This document shows, in pieces, positions 1 through 11,717 of a stretch of DNA of 64,000 nt. This stretch comes from Aradus depressus (Eukaryota; Arthropoda; Insecta; Hemiptera; Aradidae). The position numbers and the translations under genes are program-made. The DNA lies in assembly GCA_963662175.1 (NCBI GenBank), contig OY759218.1, positions 26,868,051-26,932,050 of the forward strand, read 5' to 3'. The stretch's first letter is position 1. Each line of letters starts with the position of its first letter. The notes under the pieces were generated by a model. The model had not been told where the DNA came from and did no database searches. It saw only the letters and a list, made by a program, of their open reading frames with translations.

Positions 1-277
1 TTTTTTCTGGTCCCACAAAGTGTTCGAAAAACGGGAATTTACAACAATTTTGCAACTTTCACTGCGGAGCTCTTCGCCCGTTTTGTCACAACAAAACGAG
101 CCAGAACTCACCACGAGAAGGTGGCTGCATCCACACCCTACCCAACCAACCATCCAAAGTAGGGGTGTGTTGTTTACATTATATTTTACAATTTCACAAA
201 CGGACTCAGTGAATCACAGTTACTTCTTCTGTTTCTTGTCAATATGTACTAGTTTAAAGTCTGACTTTTGGGAGAAA
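1..277. other. No gene recognised at window start
   Basis: AT-rich sequence between the window edge and the decayed gene at 278-1640. Short open frames here have no recognisable motif. It may hold the degraded 3' end of that pseudogene. Confidence 0.4.
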
Positions 278-1640
278 TCATTCATAATCGACCTTGATAA
301 CAGCGTAGGTATTATATATAGCCATAATAAAGCTAATATAGCCATCTCTAGCTTCATGTTCACATACTTTAGTTGAGGCCTCGGTAACAAGTTTGACACA
401 TCTCTCTACTGCCTCAGTGTGACAGGGAAACTTTTTGATGTCTCTGATGGGCTTTGTATCAGAATTGATAAGTGATTTAATATCATTGTCACATACTTCC
501 CTTAATATTGAGGGAGGATACAACTGGCAAGTATTCCAGTCAATAATTTCAGTGTAACCGGTTGCTTCAAAGTTTATCTTGGGTGGCACGAAGTTTCTAA
601 TCGTTTTTCCTTTAGAGGTGCATTGCCTTGCCTTTAAAATTCTCCTATATCCAAGCTCCAATGTGTTCTCTGTCATCAAGGATCATAGCCAACAGTATGT
701 GTTCTGGATGTGCAAAGAACGCATTGCGTTCAATTACTGGATTAATGATTTGAAGTAGGTCGTCAGATAAATACCGCGATGTTTGAATTGCTAGAAACAC
801 ATGTTTAGGGCCGTCAGTAAAATATTTGTTCTTGATGGTGAACCACACAGGCATGTATGATTTCAAGATGAAGGTAACTATTTCTTTTATTTATAGTTCT
901 CAGAAGGATTTGGCAAACTTATGTACAACCTAAGCACTCTATTGGCCGCAGTTAGCCATCTAGAATGTGACAGAGGGCCAGGATCTCGAATTGACAAATC
1001 CTCTGGGCAATGCCCCGACTTTATTGCTTTGGATATGTCTAATAAATACTGCTGGTCTTTGCTCAGCATCTTTCTGTCTACTTCTGGAATCAAACAATCT
1101 ACAGATTCATACTCGACTACAGCTAGCTTTTCGCACCCAGTAAGCTGTTGTCCAATGGGCCCAGAAAAAGATTTTGGCCCTCTGGTTCCACCATCTATTT
1201 GTTGTAAAATATGACGAAAAGGAAGTTCGTTGAAATGCAGTAGACACACGCTCCACTGTAGTGGTCTTCCCACGTGCATTTCTAGCTTACGGATGACGCG
1301 ATTTTTTCAGCCGGTGTTGGTAACAGTGCCGTCACACTCAATCACTTGTATATTTTCAAGCGATATTTCAAGTTCAGACAGATAAGAAATAATGCTTCGA
1401 GTTATGTCGGTTGAAGAACTCGAGGAAGGAGAAACATGACCAATGTAAGTTGATCCAGGTTCCTGAATCAGAGAATAATGTTCTTCTTTTCTGTTTCTGC
1501 GAAATTGCTTTGCGTGTACTTTTTCGACAAACAAAGTATCGTCTTTTCTGCCGTCAAAGTAAAGGCCACAAATTTCTTCATTAAGTGTACGCTTCAAATC
1601 AGTTCTGACACGACGCTCTTCTGCCAGCGATTATGAAGCG
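278..1640 (-). pseudogene. Decayed copy of a multicopy arthropod gene of unknown function
   Basis: Four minus-strand coding blocks lie in order: 1597-1307, 1279-887, 866-645 and 679-278. Together they read like one protein family that I recall as repeated in aphids and other arthropods; landmarks include RPLQWSVCLLHFNELPFRH, SHSRWLTAANRVLRLYI and CHTEAVERCVKLVTEAS. I know no function for it, and a transposon origin is possible. The gene is broken. An in-frame TGA at 1309-1307 interrupts the frame, after which nine codons lead straight into the next block. A stop plus frameshift lies near 885. A one-base shift lies near 665, where HILLAMILDD passes into ELGYRRILKAR. The N-terminus beyond 1640 and the C-terminus below 278 are not clear. 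Confidence 0.6.
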
Positions 1641-1679
1641 AAGTAGGAGGCAGTGTCATAATGAAGCGAAGTAGGAGGC
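1633..1679. repeat. 19-bp direct repeat upstream of the pseudogene
   Basis: The 19 bases at 1633-1651 (atgaagcgaagtaggaggc) recur exactly at 1661-1679, with a 9-bp spacer. This is a small local duplication with no known role. Confidence 0.8.
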
Positions 1680-2291
1680 TTTTCGAACACATTTTTCGAC
1701 CGGAAAACATTTAATTATTAATGATGTTTTAATTTATTTAACTTTATTGAATCGTTAAATAAACATAAAAACAATAGCATGTCGATCGTCGAATTTTAAG
1801 TTATATTAAAAAAATGATGAAAAATGTTCAATTTCGTCAATTTTCATAAATTTCAAGTACGATGCGCGAAGGAAGATATGAACCGATTTTAAATTTTTTT
1901 ACGTAGTTTTTCTTCCTATTAAAGCACTTTTCCGCACTATAGCGGTTCGGGGAAAAATAAATCTATTTTTTCGACCCACCCTACTGTATGTGTTGTGTTG
2001 CTGTTCTCGTAAAAGTCACTATGATGCCTGGCTTTGACTGCGGAATTCCTTAACTTGAGAATTTTGACTAAACAATTTAAACTATAAAAAAATTGTAAAA
2101 TTGTTTTCGTTTCAATTGTAAATATCGGTATGGAGGACCATACTTGACTTCCATGTTCCAAAATCAAAAAAACATTTTTTTGTATGCGCTAAGAATATTT
2201 ATCCTTATAACAAAATTGTTAACATCAATCATAATTATTAATTTGTTAACTATTAAAAGTGACCACAATTTTTATAAAAATAATTAGTTCA
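1680..2291. other. AT-rich stretch, nothing recognised
   Basis: No coding block, tRNA-like box or inverted repeat stood out. The open frame at 2167-1937 is compositionally AT-rich and carries no motif. Confidence 0.4.
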
Positions 2292-2560
2292 TTAGTTATT
2301 GTGACTCGTGTTCAGGCTTTAACTACGACGTCAAATCGCCTAGAGCTCTCTTTCGTCGTTCTGGTGGACATGAACTACTGTGTGAGTCCTAAATTTTTCC
2401 AACCTTGGGTAGTGGTCTCTAACGAGTGCCTGACAACGTACCATCGTTAAACGTTCCATCCGAAGGACGGCGTGCTCAAGGTTTTTTACCTCTCAGATAA
2501 TAAAATCTTAGGGCCTCGGCCGGTTTTGGAACCCTCAATCTTGAGCCCGATTGGCAAGCT
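2292..2560 (-). mobile_element. tRNA-derived SINE, diverged copy
   Basis: Read on the minus strand, this is a tRNA-like head followed by the family's body. On + the tail comes first (ttagttattgtgactcg), then the reverse complements of the conserved blocks: cgcctagagctctctttcgtc, gtggacatga and atccgaaggacggcgtgctc. The A box is lost in the last bases. It is one of about 25 copies in the window. Confidence 0.75.
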
Positions 2561-3088
2561 TTCTAAGTTTCTGCTTACATTAAAAATTTTAAGATTATTT
2601 TATCAATTGTCATGAACGAAAGTAGTTGAGAATTTTCGGAAAATTGCGCATATTTCTAAAACCACCGATACGATAAGCACCAGAATTAATAGACCTTGAG
2701 TCCTGACTAAAACAAATATTTTGCATAAGGAAACATTCAAATCGATGCATTTTTACAGAATTAATATTATATCATGACCAACAAATTGCATATATTTCCA
2801 CAACTAATGATCCGATTATCATTATAATTAATAGGTCTGGAGTCCTCATCGAGAGGAACATTTTTGCAGAATTATAACGAACGAAAGATATATTATATAC
2901 TACAGACAGACGCATACCGTCATACGGAAAACCACTTTTCTGTTGTACAATTAGAATCTGACCTTATCTCGGACAATATTTTTTCTATCTTATCACTATA
3001 TTTCCATTTATTTCTTCGGAGATATTTTGGTGCAATTTTCACATTAATAATCTCCTATAAAAAATTTTAAAAAATGTGATTTTTTCAG
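2561..3088. other. AT-rich intron-like sequence
   Basis: No gene or repeat recognised. It ends in a pyrimidine tract and AG (3087-3088) that serve as the acceptor of the next exon. Confidence 0.35.
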
Positions 3089-3169
3089 TTGGATAGCGAC
3101 GAGCCGGAAGACGTTGACGGTGGAGAAGAAGAACCAGACTTCTACGCAGAAGCTCTTCTTCCTGGCTAA
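3089..3169 (+). CDS. Terminal exon of an unidentified acidic protein
   Basis: A pyrimidine-rich acceptor (tttttcag, ending 3088) precedes 26 open codons and a TAA at 3167-3169. The peptide is strongly acidic (LDSDEPEDVDGGEEEPDFY) and ends AEALLPG. After the stop the sequence turns pyrimidine-rich and AT-rich, as in a 3' UTR, with AATAAA at 3389-3394. Upstream exons must lie further left, probably outside the window, because no partner exon is visible. The phase-0 start is the only long open frame, but the exon could be spurious. I do not recognise the gene. Confidence 0.45.
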   Translation: MDSDEPEDVDGGEEEPDFYAEALLPG

Positions 3170-4511
3170 AAGAGAAATGAGAGACTAGCCAGTTCTAGTC
3201 TAGTGTCTTCTCTCTTTTGCCAATTCTCTCTCACTGTCTCTGTGCAGTGTCTAGTGTCGTATATTCCAGTGTCTACTTCCTTCTTGTCCCCCTCCCCCCT
3301 TCTCCTTCAGTTTTAGAAAATCATGTTTTATATTAAAACTTAAAATTTCTACTATATAAGTGTGACATATATATACATACGTATTTACAATAAAGTCATG
3401 TATATTAAGAAAGTTGAAAGGTAAATATATATATTTCTTAATGATAGAAATATATTATTAATATGGTGCTACGCTGGAATAATCTGTGAGCTTGGTTGTT
3501 GTATATTGAAATGTTTATTTTTTTTATTTTCCTTCCGCTTATGTATTTATATAAACTATAAATATGAGTGTATCATTCCTTCTCCCTTTTTCTCATATAT
3601 ATCTATATATAGTTGAATATATATATATATTACTAATTCCTTATATATGATTGCCTATTAGTTAGCAATTACTAATTATAATTATTCTTAGTAAAGACCA
3701 ACTATTAAAATAAAGAGATCTATTATTAAAAGTATAGCATTTTTAGAAGAATTAAGTTGAGATTTGAGTACAATTTTAAAACAATGTCACATTACAATTT
3801 TAGACTCAATTTTTGTCAATGTTTTTAAATGGCCTTATTACCTTAATTGTTATTGATCGATAATATTATGTTTCTTGTTCTCCATTTAGTGTAGTATTTA
3901 CAGAAGTTTTGGTATCCCATTTCTAATATTCTTGTTTAATATCATTTTTAGTTTTCTCATATTTTTAATATCAGTATTATTTTTTTAAGTAAGCATATAT
4001 TTATATTTTTTTGTTTCTTCTGTTTTCATTTTAATTTGTGTAAATAAAGTTTTTTTGTTTTTTTTCTGGTTGATTTTCGGTATTCCAGTTATCTTTTCCT
4101 ACTTTATAAATTTATCTTTTATAGATTAATTACATACTACATACATATTTTATAGAAATATAAAAAAGATTAATTAATATACATAGTTCTATTATAAATA
4201 GTACATAAATATATTTATTCTTGTTGTATAAATTATATTAAAATGTTGATTTGTTGAAAGAAATTATTTAAGATTAGTAAATATATTTTTTAATTAAATA
4301 TTTGTGCCAATTTGTTGTTGTTTGAAGCTATAAATCTATACTTGTTAAAAAGAGAAAAAAATTACCTACTTTGAAAGTTGATTTTCATTTAAAATTGTAT
4401 AGAAAAGACGCCTGTGATTTGAAAAAAATACAAATTAGTTTCGAACAAATGTACTTATCTATGTAAATCTAATATACACATTCCTTCTTCTTTCTTTTTT
4501 TGTAAATCAAT
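3170..4511 (+). other. Putative 3' UTR, then AT-rich spacer
   Basis: Positions 3170-3410 look like a 3' UTR: CT-rich, then an AATAAA signal at 3389-3394. The rest to 4511 is very AT-rich with short TA runs. I see no coding block or structured repeat. Confidence 0.4.
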
Positions 4512-4758
4512 AGTTTGCATGCCCTCAACCCATTGCATACAACGATCCTTACTTACATTATATGTATCATGTAATGATGAACAGCATTTAGTTGTTTTTC
4601 AACGAGGTGGCATTGTAACTTCTGTTCAAAAGGCTATAAGGCTGCTTTCAGCTATATCTATAAGAAATCAACTAATGCCGTCACCCGGTTGGCAAGACCT
4701 ACGGAAATTACCTCAAACACACACTGGAGATATTGATATAATTCGTATTTATTTATAA
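4512..4758 (+). CDS. Possible exon or single-exon fragment of unknown function
   Basis: A long pyrimidine tract ending in atcaatag (to 4511) precedes an open frame that runs to a TAA at 4756-4758. The peptide has balanced composition with Cys, Trp and Pro (motifs VVFQRGGIVTSVQKAIRLL and PSPGWQDLRKLPQTHTG). That is unlike translated AT-rich noise. I cannot name it. It could be an exon of the gene ending at 20169, a separate terminal exon, or a relic; a GT at 4750-4751 could also act as a donor. Confidence 0.35.
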
Positions 4759-5005
4759 ACTTCCGAAAGCGTACCTCAATTTTTTAAAAACTGCTTAAAA
4801 ATCTTTTCGAAAACTGGAAGATTAAGTTTTTAAACCAGAACCGATGGGAAGGGAAGCGAAGTTTTAAAATTTCCTTTATTTCGCGCTACGCTCTCGAAGT
4901 CGTTATTTTCAATCAGAAATAGTATAGATTGTTTTATTTAAATTGAGCTGTAAAACGTTCATTAGAACAGTCACTCAATCTAGCCAACGTATTTCTGTTT
5001 ACAAT

Positions 5006-5288
5006 TAGTTAGTTATTTTGACTCATGCCCGGGCTTTAAATACGAGATCATATCGCCTACTACCACACCGCTCTTTGGCGTTCTGGTGGACATGAATCCT
5101 AAATTTTCCCAGGTTTAGTTACTTAGTCACCTCGTCTTTATGAGTACCTGATTCGTACAGTTCAACGCTTAACATTCCACCTGAAGGACAGCGTGCTCAA
5201 GGTTTTTTCACCTAGATAAAAAACCTAAGGGGGTTTCGAACCCACGACCTTGAGCTCAGTAAACAAGCACGCTACCTCCGCCCCAAGG
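5006..5288 (-). mobile_element. tRNA-derived SINE copy
   Basis: Minus-oriented copy. On + it begins ttagttagttattttgactcatgcc and ends in the reverse complement of the tRNA-like head, with the B box as gtttcgaaccc near 5246. The body has several small deletions, and the A-box region is degraded. Confidence 0.8.
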
Positions 5289-5400
5289 TGAACTGTTGTA
5301 TTAAAGTCGCAAACATAGGTAAACTTCTAGCTCTGAAGAAAAAATACATTTTAGATTAGTATAGAAGTTGTGCGACATTAATGATTGATACCAACATATA

Positions 5401-5631
5401 TTTTCTCATATAAATAAAAGACGTCTTCCCACTGTTTTATTTTAGACCAGAACCGGTTTTCGACACAACAGCGTCATCAGTGGTTCGTCCCACCCACGCA
5501 ACAGAAACAGTTGTCCTTAAACCGCTGTGCTGTCGGTGGGATGAACCACTGATGATGACGCTGTTGTGTCGAAAGCCTGTTTCGGTCTGAAATAAAACAC
5601 TGGGAAGACGTCTTTTATTTCTATGAGAAAT
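5401..5631. repeat. Fold-back (hairpin) MITE-like element
   Basis: Two inverted arms of about 95 bp (about 5401-5497 and 5537-5631) share the blocks aataaaagacgtcttccca and tcgacacaacagcgtcatca in opposite orientation. The spacer is about 40 bp. Mismatches and a 3-bp indel show it is not a recent perfect palindrome. No coding capacity and no clear target duplication. Confidence 0.7.
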
Positions 5632-7511
5632 CTCATCCCACATCTTACTATCACATAGGAACATATCCTTACTACAGGCTCAGGGTGGACGATCGGGTAC
5701 ATTAAACTAGAAAGTTGGATAAACATTATTTATTATAAACATTTAATATAAAACAGAAACAATAATGCAAATATAATAAAATAATAAGCACATATCTCAA
5801 GAACGGTACATTTATCGTTATGAAATTCGAAACTGTCTCGAAAAAAGTTATTATATCCCTTAAATGACACTCCTCTACCCCCCAACAAGAAAAATATAAT
5901 TTTTTAGATGAGCCTAAAGATTAGGGGGAGGATCTTGGTAGCCAATCAACCGGTCCGCTTATATCGATCGATCTTTCTGAATAATATCCCTGTATTAATA
6001 AAAACTCACAATATAAGAAACCCAACTCAAGAATAATAGCGTGTAGATCAGTCACTCCACAAATCTTGCCACAGCTTGAGAAGAAACTTTTAAAATTGCA
6101 ATATTAACCCAAAAAATATGTATTAAGTGTAATCATATTGGGTGAAGATCAATATCAAGTTACATTTTAATGCAAAATAGTTCAATATTTAAAATAGCTG
6201 CTGTAACTACACCGCTATCAGGATAAAAAGTACAAAAAATTGCTCTCTAAAATATGGGTTGTCCAGTACTGAACAACTTTCCGGGACAGTGAAGACTGAA
6301 GTTTCGAATTACATAACATCAACTTTTCTAATCCGTCCTCAACCCATTAAAAAAACTTCGTTTCTATTAGACTGTGTTTTTGAGATTTCGGTTTTTTAAC
6401 ACTAATTTTGGATCACCGAATCCAACAAATTCACTATCCATTCAGAAAAATAAGTACACATTAAACAGCAGCCAGTGAAACATAAGAGTATACATTAAAC
6501 AGCAGCCAGTGAAACATAAGACTCGTCTGGAACGTTGGCTATATAAATATTTAAGAAACATTTGTAGAAAAAAAAAAACGTATTTCTCAATCATAAAAAA
6601 AATCCAGGAAATATTATAATATAAGTTATTATTCATTCACCATAAATCAAACACAAGTGCAGAAATTAAAATTATGTCATTGATTTTGATTAAATTAAGC
6701 TCACTTTTATATTTTTTGAGAACTCACCTGTTTTAAGTTATTAGGGCTCAATATATTAAAACCTTTTTTTATCTGTGGATTTAATTATGATTAGACGAGC
6801 GTGTATCATTGTATTAAAGCTGTTGAGTAGGCGTACTCCGCGACAAAAATGTATGCTCCAAAAATTGTCACCCCCCCCCCCCCCCCCTGAATATTTGACT
6901 TTGATTTGGAGCCCCTTACCACAACCTAATTTTTTTTTAACTGCCTTTCTATAAATACAAGGTGGAGACAACGTAGTCCCTTTCTGCCTTGAATTTTACT
7001 CTGTGACAACTATAAAACACAAAAACAAATTAACGGATATGAAGTGTTTCTCGAATAATAACAATATTAATTTATTGAGTAGAAAATATTTCGAACACCC
7101 AAAATTCATTTTAAAAAAAATGAATTATTACATTCCCATTCCATATTAGGAACCCTGGTGAAAATTAACACAAATTAGAAAATAAAATAAGTAAAAATGA
7201 CATCAAGCATGGCTGGAGACTGTTTTTTTTTCTTCTAATTTTCTTTCATTTTTTGTTGTCCGACGTCAGAACTATTCTTTTTAGGTTACACGATTAATAT
7301 AAATTATAGTATATTTCAAAAAATAAAGGAATTGTGATTTTTATAATGGACAACAGTGACAAATGTTGTAGGTTCACAATTCACCTGCTCCAAAATCCCA
7401 TCCTCAAATTAACGTTTTAAATATATTTTTTAAATCCTAAATGACAAAATTATAGAATACCTTAAGAAGGAAAAAATTGACATAAAAATACTAGTTTTAC
7501 AATTGTTTTAA
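5632..7511. other. Intergenic sequence with a short tandem duplication and a C tract
   Basis: No gene recognised. A 34-bp unit is tandemly duplicated at 6453-6486 and 6487-6520 with one base different. A run of 17 C lies at 6871-6887. The 3' part, close to 7511, should hold the 3' UTR of the minus-strand HMG gene. Confidence 0.4.
6453..6520. repeat. 34-bp tandem duplication
   Basis: Two adjacent copies containing cattaaacagcagccagtg differ at a single C/T position. This is a recent local duplication. Confidence 0.85.
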
Positions 7512-10395
7512 TTAGTGAGAATCGTCTTGTTTTTCGTCTACTCTCTTCGATGTCTTTGCCTTTCCATCCTCTGGCACTTTTGCCTCAGCCTTTTCTTTAA
7601 GATATTTCTCTTTTCCTTCCGTTGCTTTGGCTTGGTACTTCCCCTTTTCAGATGCTGATAAAGCGTTCCATCTTCGGCCCAGTTCTTTAGCGACCTGTAA
7701 AGTCACGTACAAGTGAGTGTTTGCATTAATGTTAAAATATATTAACAATATAATATATTCATCACAACATTAATTCTCCCATTTATTTTTTGCCTTCTCA
7801 AATAGCCTTTACAAACGTTTTGGGAAGCACTCCCATTCACCAATATTTATTTTTTATTTATGTTAACATTCCTTTAGCTAATCAGAATATTCCTTTTATA
7901 AACAATATTTATGGAGGACTCAATAAATATGTTCCCTAAAAAAAAGATTCTAATCGACAGAAGAAATGTTAACACAAAGAACAGATAAATTATAGATTCT
8001 GATGATGGTAGTACTTCCCAAAAAATCTGAAATTGTTAATCTTAAAAAAAAACACAATAAATGGGTGAAGAGATGCTGTGATAAATATATTGTAGTTAGT
8101 TATTGTGGTTCATTCGTTGCGCTGGTGGACATGCAGTGGGAGTCCTAAATTTTGCCTACCTATGTTTATTCACATAGGGTAGGTGTCTTTAACGAGTACC
8201 TGACATCGTACACGCTCGGGACCATCGCTTAACATCTCATCCGAAGGATGACGTGCTCAAGATTTTTTTCTACTCCCAGATAAAAAACCTAAGAGTCTCG
8301 GCCTTTCGAACCCGCGATCTTGAGCTCAGTAGACTAGTACGCTACCTCTGAGCTACCGGCGCCCTTAACCATATATTTATTATATATGACGGGGTTAGAA
8401 TCAAAATGGTCTGACATTTTTAAAACATTGAAGAAAATGTGCATAAAGATCTTAACTGATTTAAAAAATCTATAATATATCGAAACCGGAAATATTTTAT
8501 CTTCTGCTTTTATGGTGAAAGTTGCTGTTAGCAAACCATAAAATTGAATAAAAATTAGTTTAAGTTACTTGTTCATGTCACCTAAATGGTATAAGTGATT
8601 TGCCACTAGACCTCAGCACTGGCTAGCATTTCACTTGTACAACTTTTTTCCTGAGCAGAACTATAATTTTTGTACCTGATTATGCACTTGACGAAAAAAT
8701 TTCAAAAATGTCACTTGGACCATTTTGATTCTAACCCCGTCATATATTGACAAAATATAAAATTGAAACTAAAGAAGTTTCAATTGAATGTAATAAATGT
8801 ATGAAAATAATGAATTTATCAATATCAAATTTCATATTAGCATTCAAATCCCAATAAGGACGATACTTATTGGTTTTCAGCTAAATCGGCCCAAGAACGG
8901 GAACAAAGAACATTATCTCTGATGTTTTTGATCTTTGAGTTGAGCTCCCCCCTCTTCCATTTGGCCGATTTGGCTAAAAATCAATAGCTGTAGTCTTTAT
9001 GACGTTCTGGAAACACATATAAAATTTCGCAGGGTCATATTCATTCTCTCGGAAGTTTCATGTTCTCAGACACAAACAGGACATGTTTTTATTGTTGGAA
9101 TCAAGAAGAACTTGAAATTCCGATGAAAACTAAACTTTGCTGCTCGGTATCTTATTTTCTATGCACACTTTCAGTAAAGTGAACTAGTTGTAAACTAAAA
9201 ATCTCATAGTTACATCAATCATAACCCAGTCGGGATGCTCCTCCTTAACTTTGACTCGAACGTCATTACAGAAGATAATATAAGGACCAAGAGGTCGCTT
9301 CTTCTCTGAACCCCCATCTTTTTTAGTCTTCTTAGCACCGTCTTTAACCTAACAATACAGAACAATGAAATAATAAATAACACATACATATCACAATTGG
9401 ATTAATATAAGAAAAAATAAGTACTAATTTGTTAACAGTTTACCTAAAAAATGAGATAACGGACAATTACCAAATTCTCAGGTTTCAAACAAATTGACAG
9501 CACCCTATTCCCTTTGAAGGTACAAATTAAAACAAAATTATCATTGATGAGCACATCGGGTGTAATATAGTACTGGTCCCATTTCCAATTTATACAATAT
9601 CTTCATTCTTATTTAATGAAACTAATATTATTTCACATCAATATAAAACAAAATTAGTACTCTTTCATATCCTGTCATCAAATGGGGGTCAGTACTGTAG
9701 TATTTCGTCAGTGTTAATACATCAATACTGGTCCCCCTTCGCTATTACTTTTTGTTTTGAAAAAATATATATATTTTCTGCTAATAAAACAAAATTTGTC
9801 AAAATTATTCAATGATTTTATGCTCCTGTTAGAATTATAAAGCTAGATAGTTGTTAATGAATAAAGTCCAGAAAAAAATCTAATAGTTCTTTCCTCACTT
9901 CTCAACAAGAACTCACAAAGATAATTAATTACCACTATGATTTGAGAAGATATCGGAAATAAAATAATGATCTCCCGTCGATTCTTCTAGTGAAGCAGTA
10001 CAGATCCTCCGGTATTGTGAAATGTGTCTTCACATATACAAGAGAACCGATACTACTTCACTATAAAGGCGGTGGTTACTTTTTTAAATTTTATTTTACA
10101 CTTATTTTGGCTTGGTAGACAACCTGAAAATATATAATTAATAATAATAATACTGTACCTTCTTCTTCTTCTCTTTTTCTTCATCCAATTTGCCCTTGAG
10201 GGAGGCAGCTTCTTCTATAAAGACTTTCTTCTGTTCATCAGCCATACCTGCCCACTTCTGAGAACATTCTTCGGCAAACTTAGAATAATTCTCTTTTTTA
10301 TTATCGTTGTCCCATGAATTTTTCAGAAAGAGGTTGTACGCCGTTGGCGATACTCCTGAGTCGCTATCACTGCTAGCCTTACGTTTGTTAGCCAT
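7512..10395 (-). CDS. HMG-box (HMGB-like) chromatin protein, three exons
   Basis: Exons on the minus strand are 10395-10159, 9348-9214 and 7694-7512; all junctions are phase 0 with GT-AG ends. The product is 184 residues. Residues about 14-70 form a diverged first HMG box (SPTAYNLFLKNSWD). Residues about 96-168 form a canonical second box (KRPLGPYIIFCNDV, then VAKELGRRWNALSASEKGKY). HMG boxes bind and bend DNA without strong sequence specificity, so a nuclear chromatin role is expected. The N-terminus is basic (MANKRK) and the tail is short and mixed-charge, without the long acidic tract of vertebrate HMGB1. A second first-exon copy lies upstream at 11361-11128 and could supply an alternative start. 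The exact orthologue is not clear. Confidence 0.85.
7774..8072. repeat. MITE-like inverted-repeat element inside HMG intron 2
   Basis: Imperfect terminal inverted repeats (ttctcccatttatt at 7774; aataaatgggtgaaga at 8057-8072) plus related inner blocks (gggaagcactccca and tagtacttccc) mark a non-coding element. Related blocks occur at about 33497-33850. Confidence 0.5.
8094..8364 (-). mobile_element. tRNA-derived SINE copy in HMG intron 2
   Basis: Same orientation as the host gene. The + strand ends in the reverse complement of the head (ctgagctaccggcgccc), including the A box, and the B box lies near 8308. The 3' part has lost the block with the CCAGAG hairpin. Confidence 0.85.
8388..8741. 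repeat. MITE with about 45-bp terminal inverted repeats
   Basis: The outer 24 bp at 8388-8411 (begins gacggggttagaatcaaaat) are the exact reverse complement of 8718-8741, and similarity continues inward with a small indel. AT-rich flanks share atatat on both sides. It is 354 bp, non-coding, and lies in HMG intron 2. Confidence 0.8.
8880..9075 (-). repeat. Fragment of the dispersed 'taatcggtc' fold-back family
   Basis: Contains the reverse-strand family blocks ttggccgatttggctaaaaatcaatag and ctggaaacacatataaaattt. Fuller copies lie at 38939-39245, 46382-46676, 53535-53915 and 59310-59880. No coding capacity. Confidence 0.55.
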
Positions 10396-11717
10396 CTATC
10401 AAAACAGAATAATCACGTTAAAGAAGTTTTCTTAATAATTCAAGTGAAATTAGTAATTTATTTAACAATATGTTATATTTATTTAAAATAGAATAATATA
10501 TCTATAAGGTGGCTGGCGTAGCAACGATATTGTAAACATCTGTATATCCCCAATGAAAACATGTTTCATTATTATAATAAATTAAAACCTATTATAATAA
10601 AATTATTTATCTGTAGCAATCACTAAATTGGCCGTTTATGAATTTGACCAAATCGTTTTGGTACAACTGTCTAACAGCTTCCTTAATACACAATTTTATG
10701 TACATGTATAAGAAATTAGGTAGACCTATTTTAGCATGTAAAATATAAATCAATAAAACAAAATTTGTCAAAATTATTCAATGATTTTATGCTCCTGTTA
10801 GAATTATAAAGCTAGATAGTTGTTAATGAATAAAGTCCAGAAAAAAATCTAATAGTTCTTTCCTCACTTCTCAACAAGAACTCACAAAGATAATTAATTA
10901 CCACTATGATTTGAGAAGATATCGGAAATAAAATAATGATCTCCCGTCGATTCTTCTAGTGAAGCAGTACAGATCCTCCGGTATTGTGAAATGTGTCTTC
11001 ACATATACAAGAGAACCGATACTACTTCACTATAAAGGCGGTGGTTACTTTTTTAAATTTTATTTTACACTTATTTTGGCTTGGTAGACAACCTGAAAAT
11101 ATATAATTAATAATAATAATACTGTACCTTCTTCTTCTCTTTTTCTTCATCCAATTTGCCCTTGAGGGAGGCAGCTTCTTCTATAAAGACTTTCTTCTGT
11201 TCATCAGCCATACCTGCCCACTTCTGAGAACATTCTTCGGCAAACTTAGAATAATTCTCTTTTTTATTATCGTTGTCCCATGAATTTTTCAGAAAGAGGT
11301 TGTACGCCGTTGGCGATACTCCTGAGTCGCTATCACTGCTAGCCTTACGTTTGTTAGCCATCTATCAAAACAGAATAATCACGTTAAAGAAGTTTTCTTA
11401 ATAATTCAAGTGAAATTAGTAATTTATTTAACAATATGTTATATTTATTTAAAATAGAATAATATATCTATAAGGTGGCTGGCGTAGCAACGATATTGTA
11501 AACATCTGTATATCCCCAATGAAAACATGTTTCATTATTATAATAAATTAAAACCTATTATAATAAAATTATTTATCTGTAGCAATCACTAAATTGGCCG
11601 TTTATGAATTTGACCAAATCGTTTTGGTACAACTGTCTAACAGCTTCCTTAATACACAATTTTATGTACATGTATAAGAAATTAGGTAGACCTATTTTAG
11701 CATGTAAAATATAAATC
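9783..11717. repeat. Near-perfect tandem duplication of HMG exon 1 and flanks
   Basis: Unit 1 is 9783-10751 (969 bp) and unit 2 is 10752-11717 (966 bp). By eye the only difference is one AAG codon in the lysine run at the end of exon 1 (four lysines in unit 1, three in unit 2). Each unit carries part of intron 1, the whole first exon and about 355 bp of upstream sequence. Such identity means a very recent duplication or an assembly duplicate of two alleles. Confidence 0.9.
11128..11361 (-). CDS. Duplicated first exon of the HMG-box gene
   Basis: Encodes the same 78-79 residue N-terminal box as 10395-10159 with one lysine fewer, and has the same donor (AAG|GTACAG). Because both copies are first exons without an acceptor, a transcript starting here could splice directly to 9348 and skip the nearer copy, giving a 183-residue protein. 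Use of either promoter is inferred, not shown. Confidence 0.7.

Noticed and set aside
3089..4758. Joining exon 3089-3169 and the frame at 4512-4758 into one gene
   Set aside because: The first already ends in a stop followed by a UTR-like region with AATAAA, so a join is not supported.
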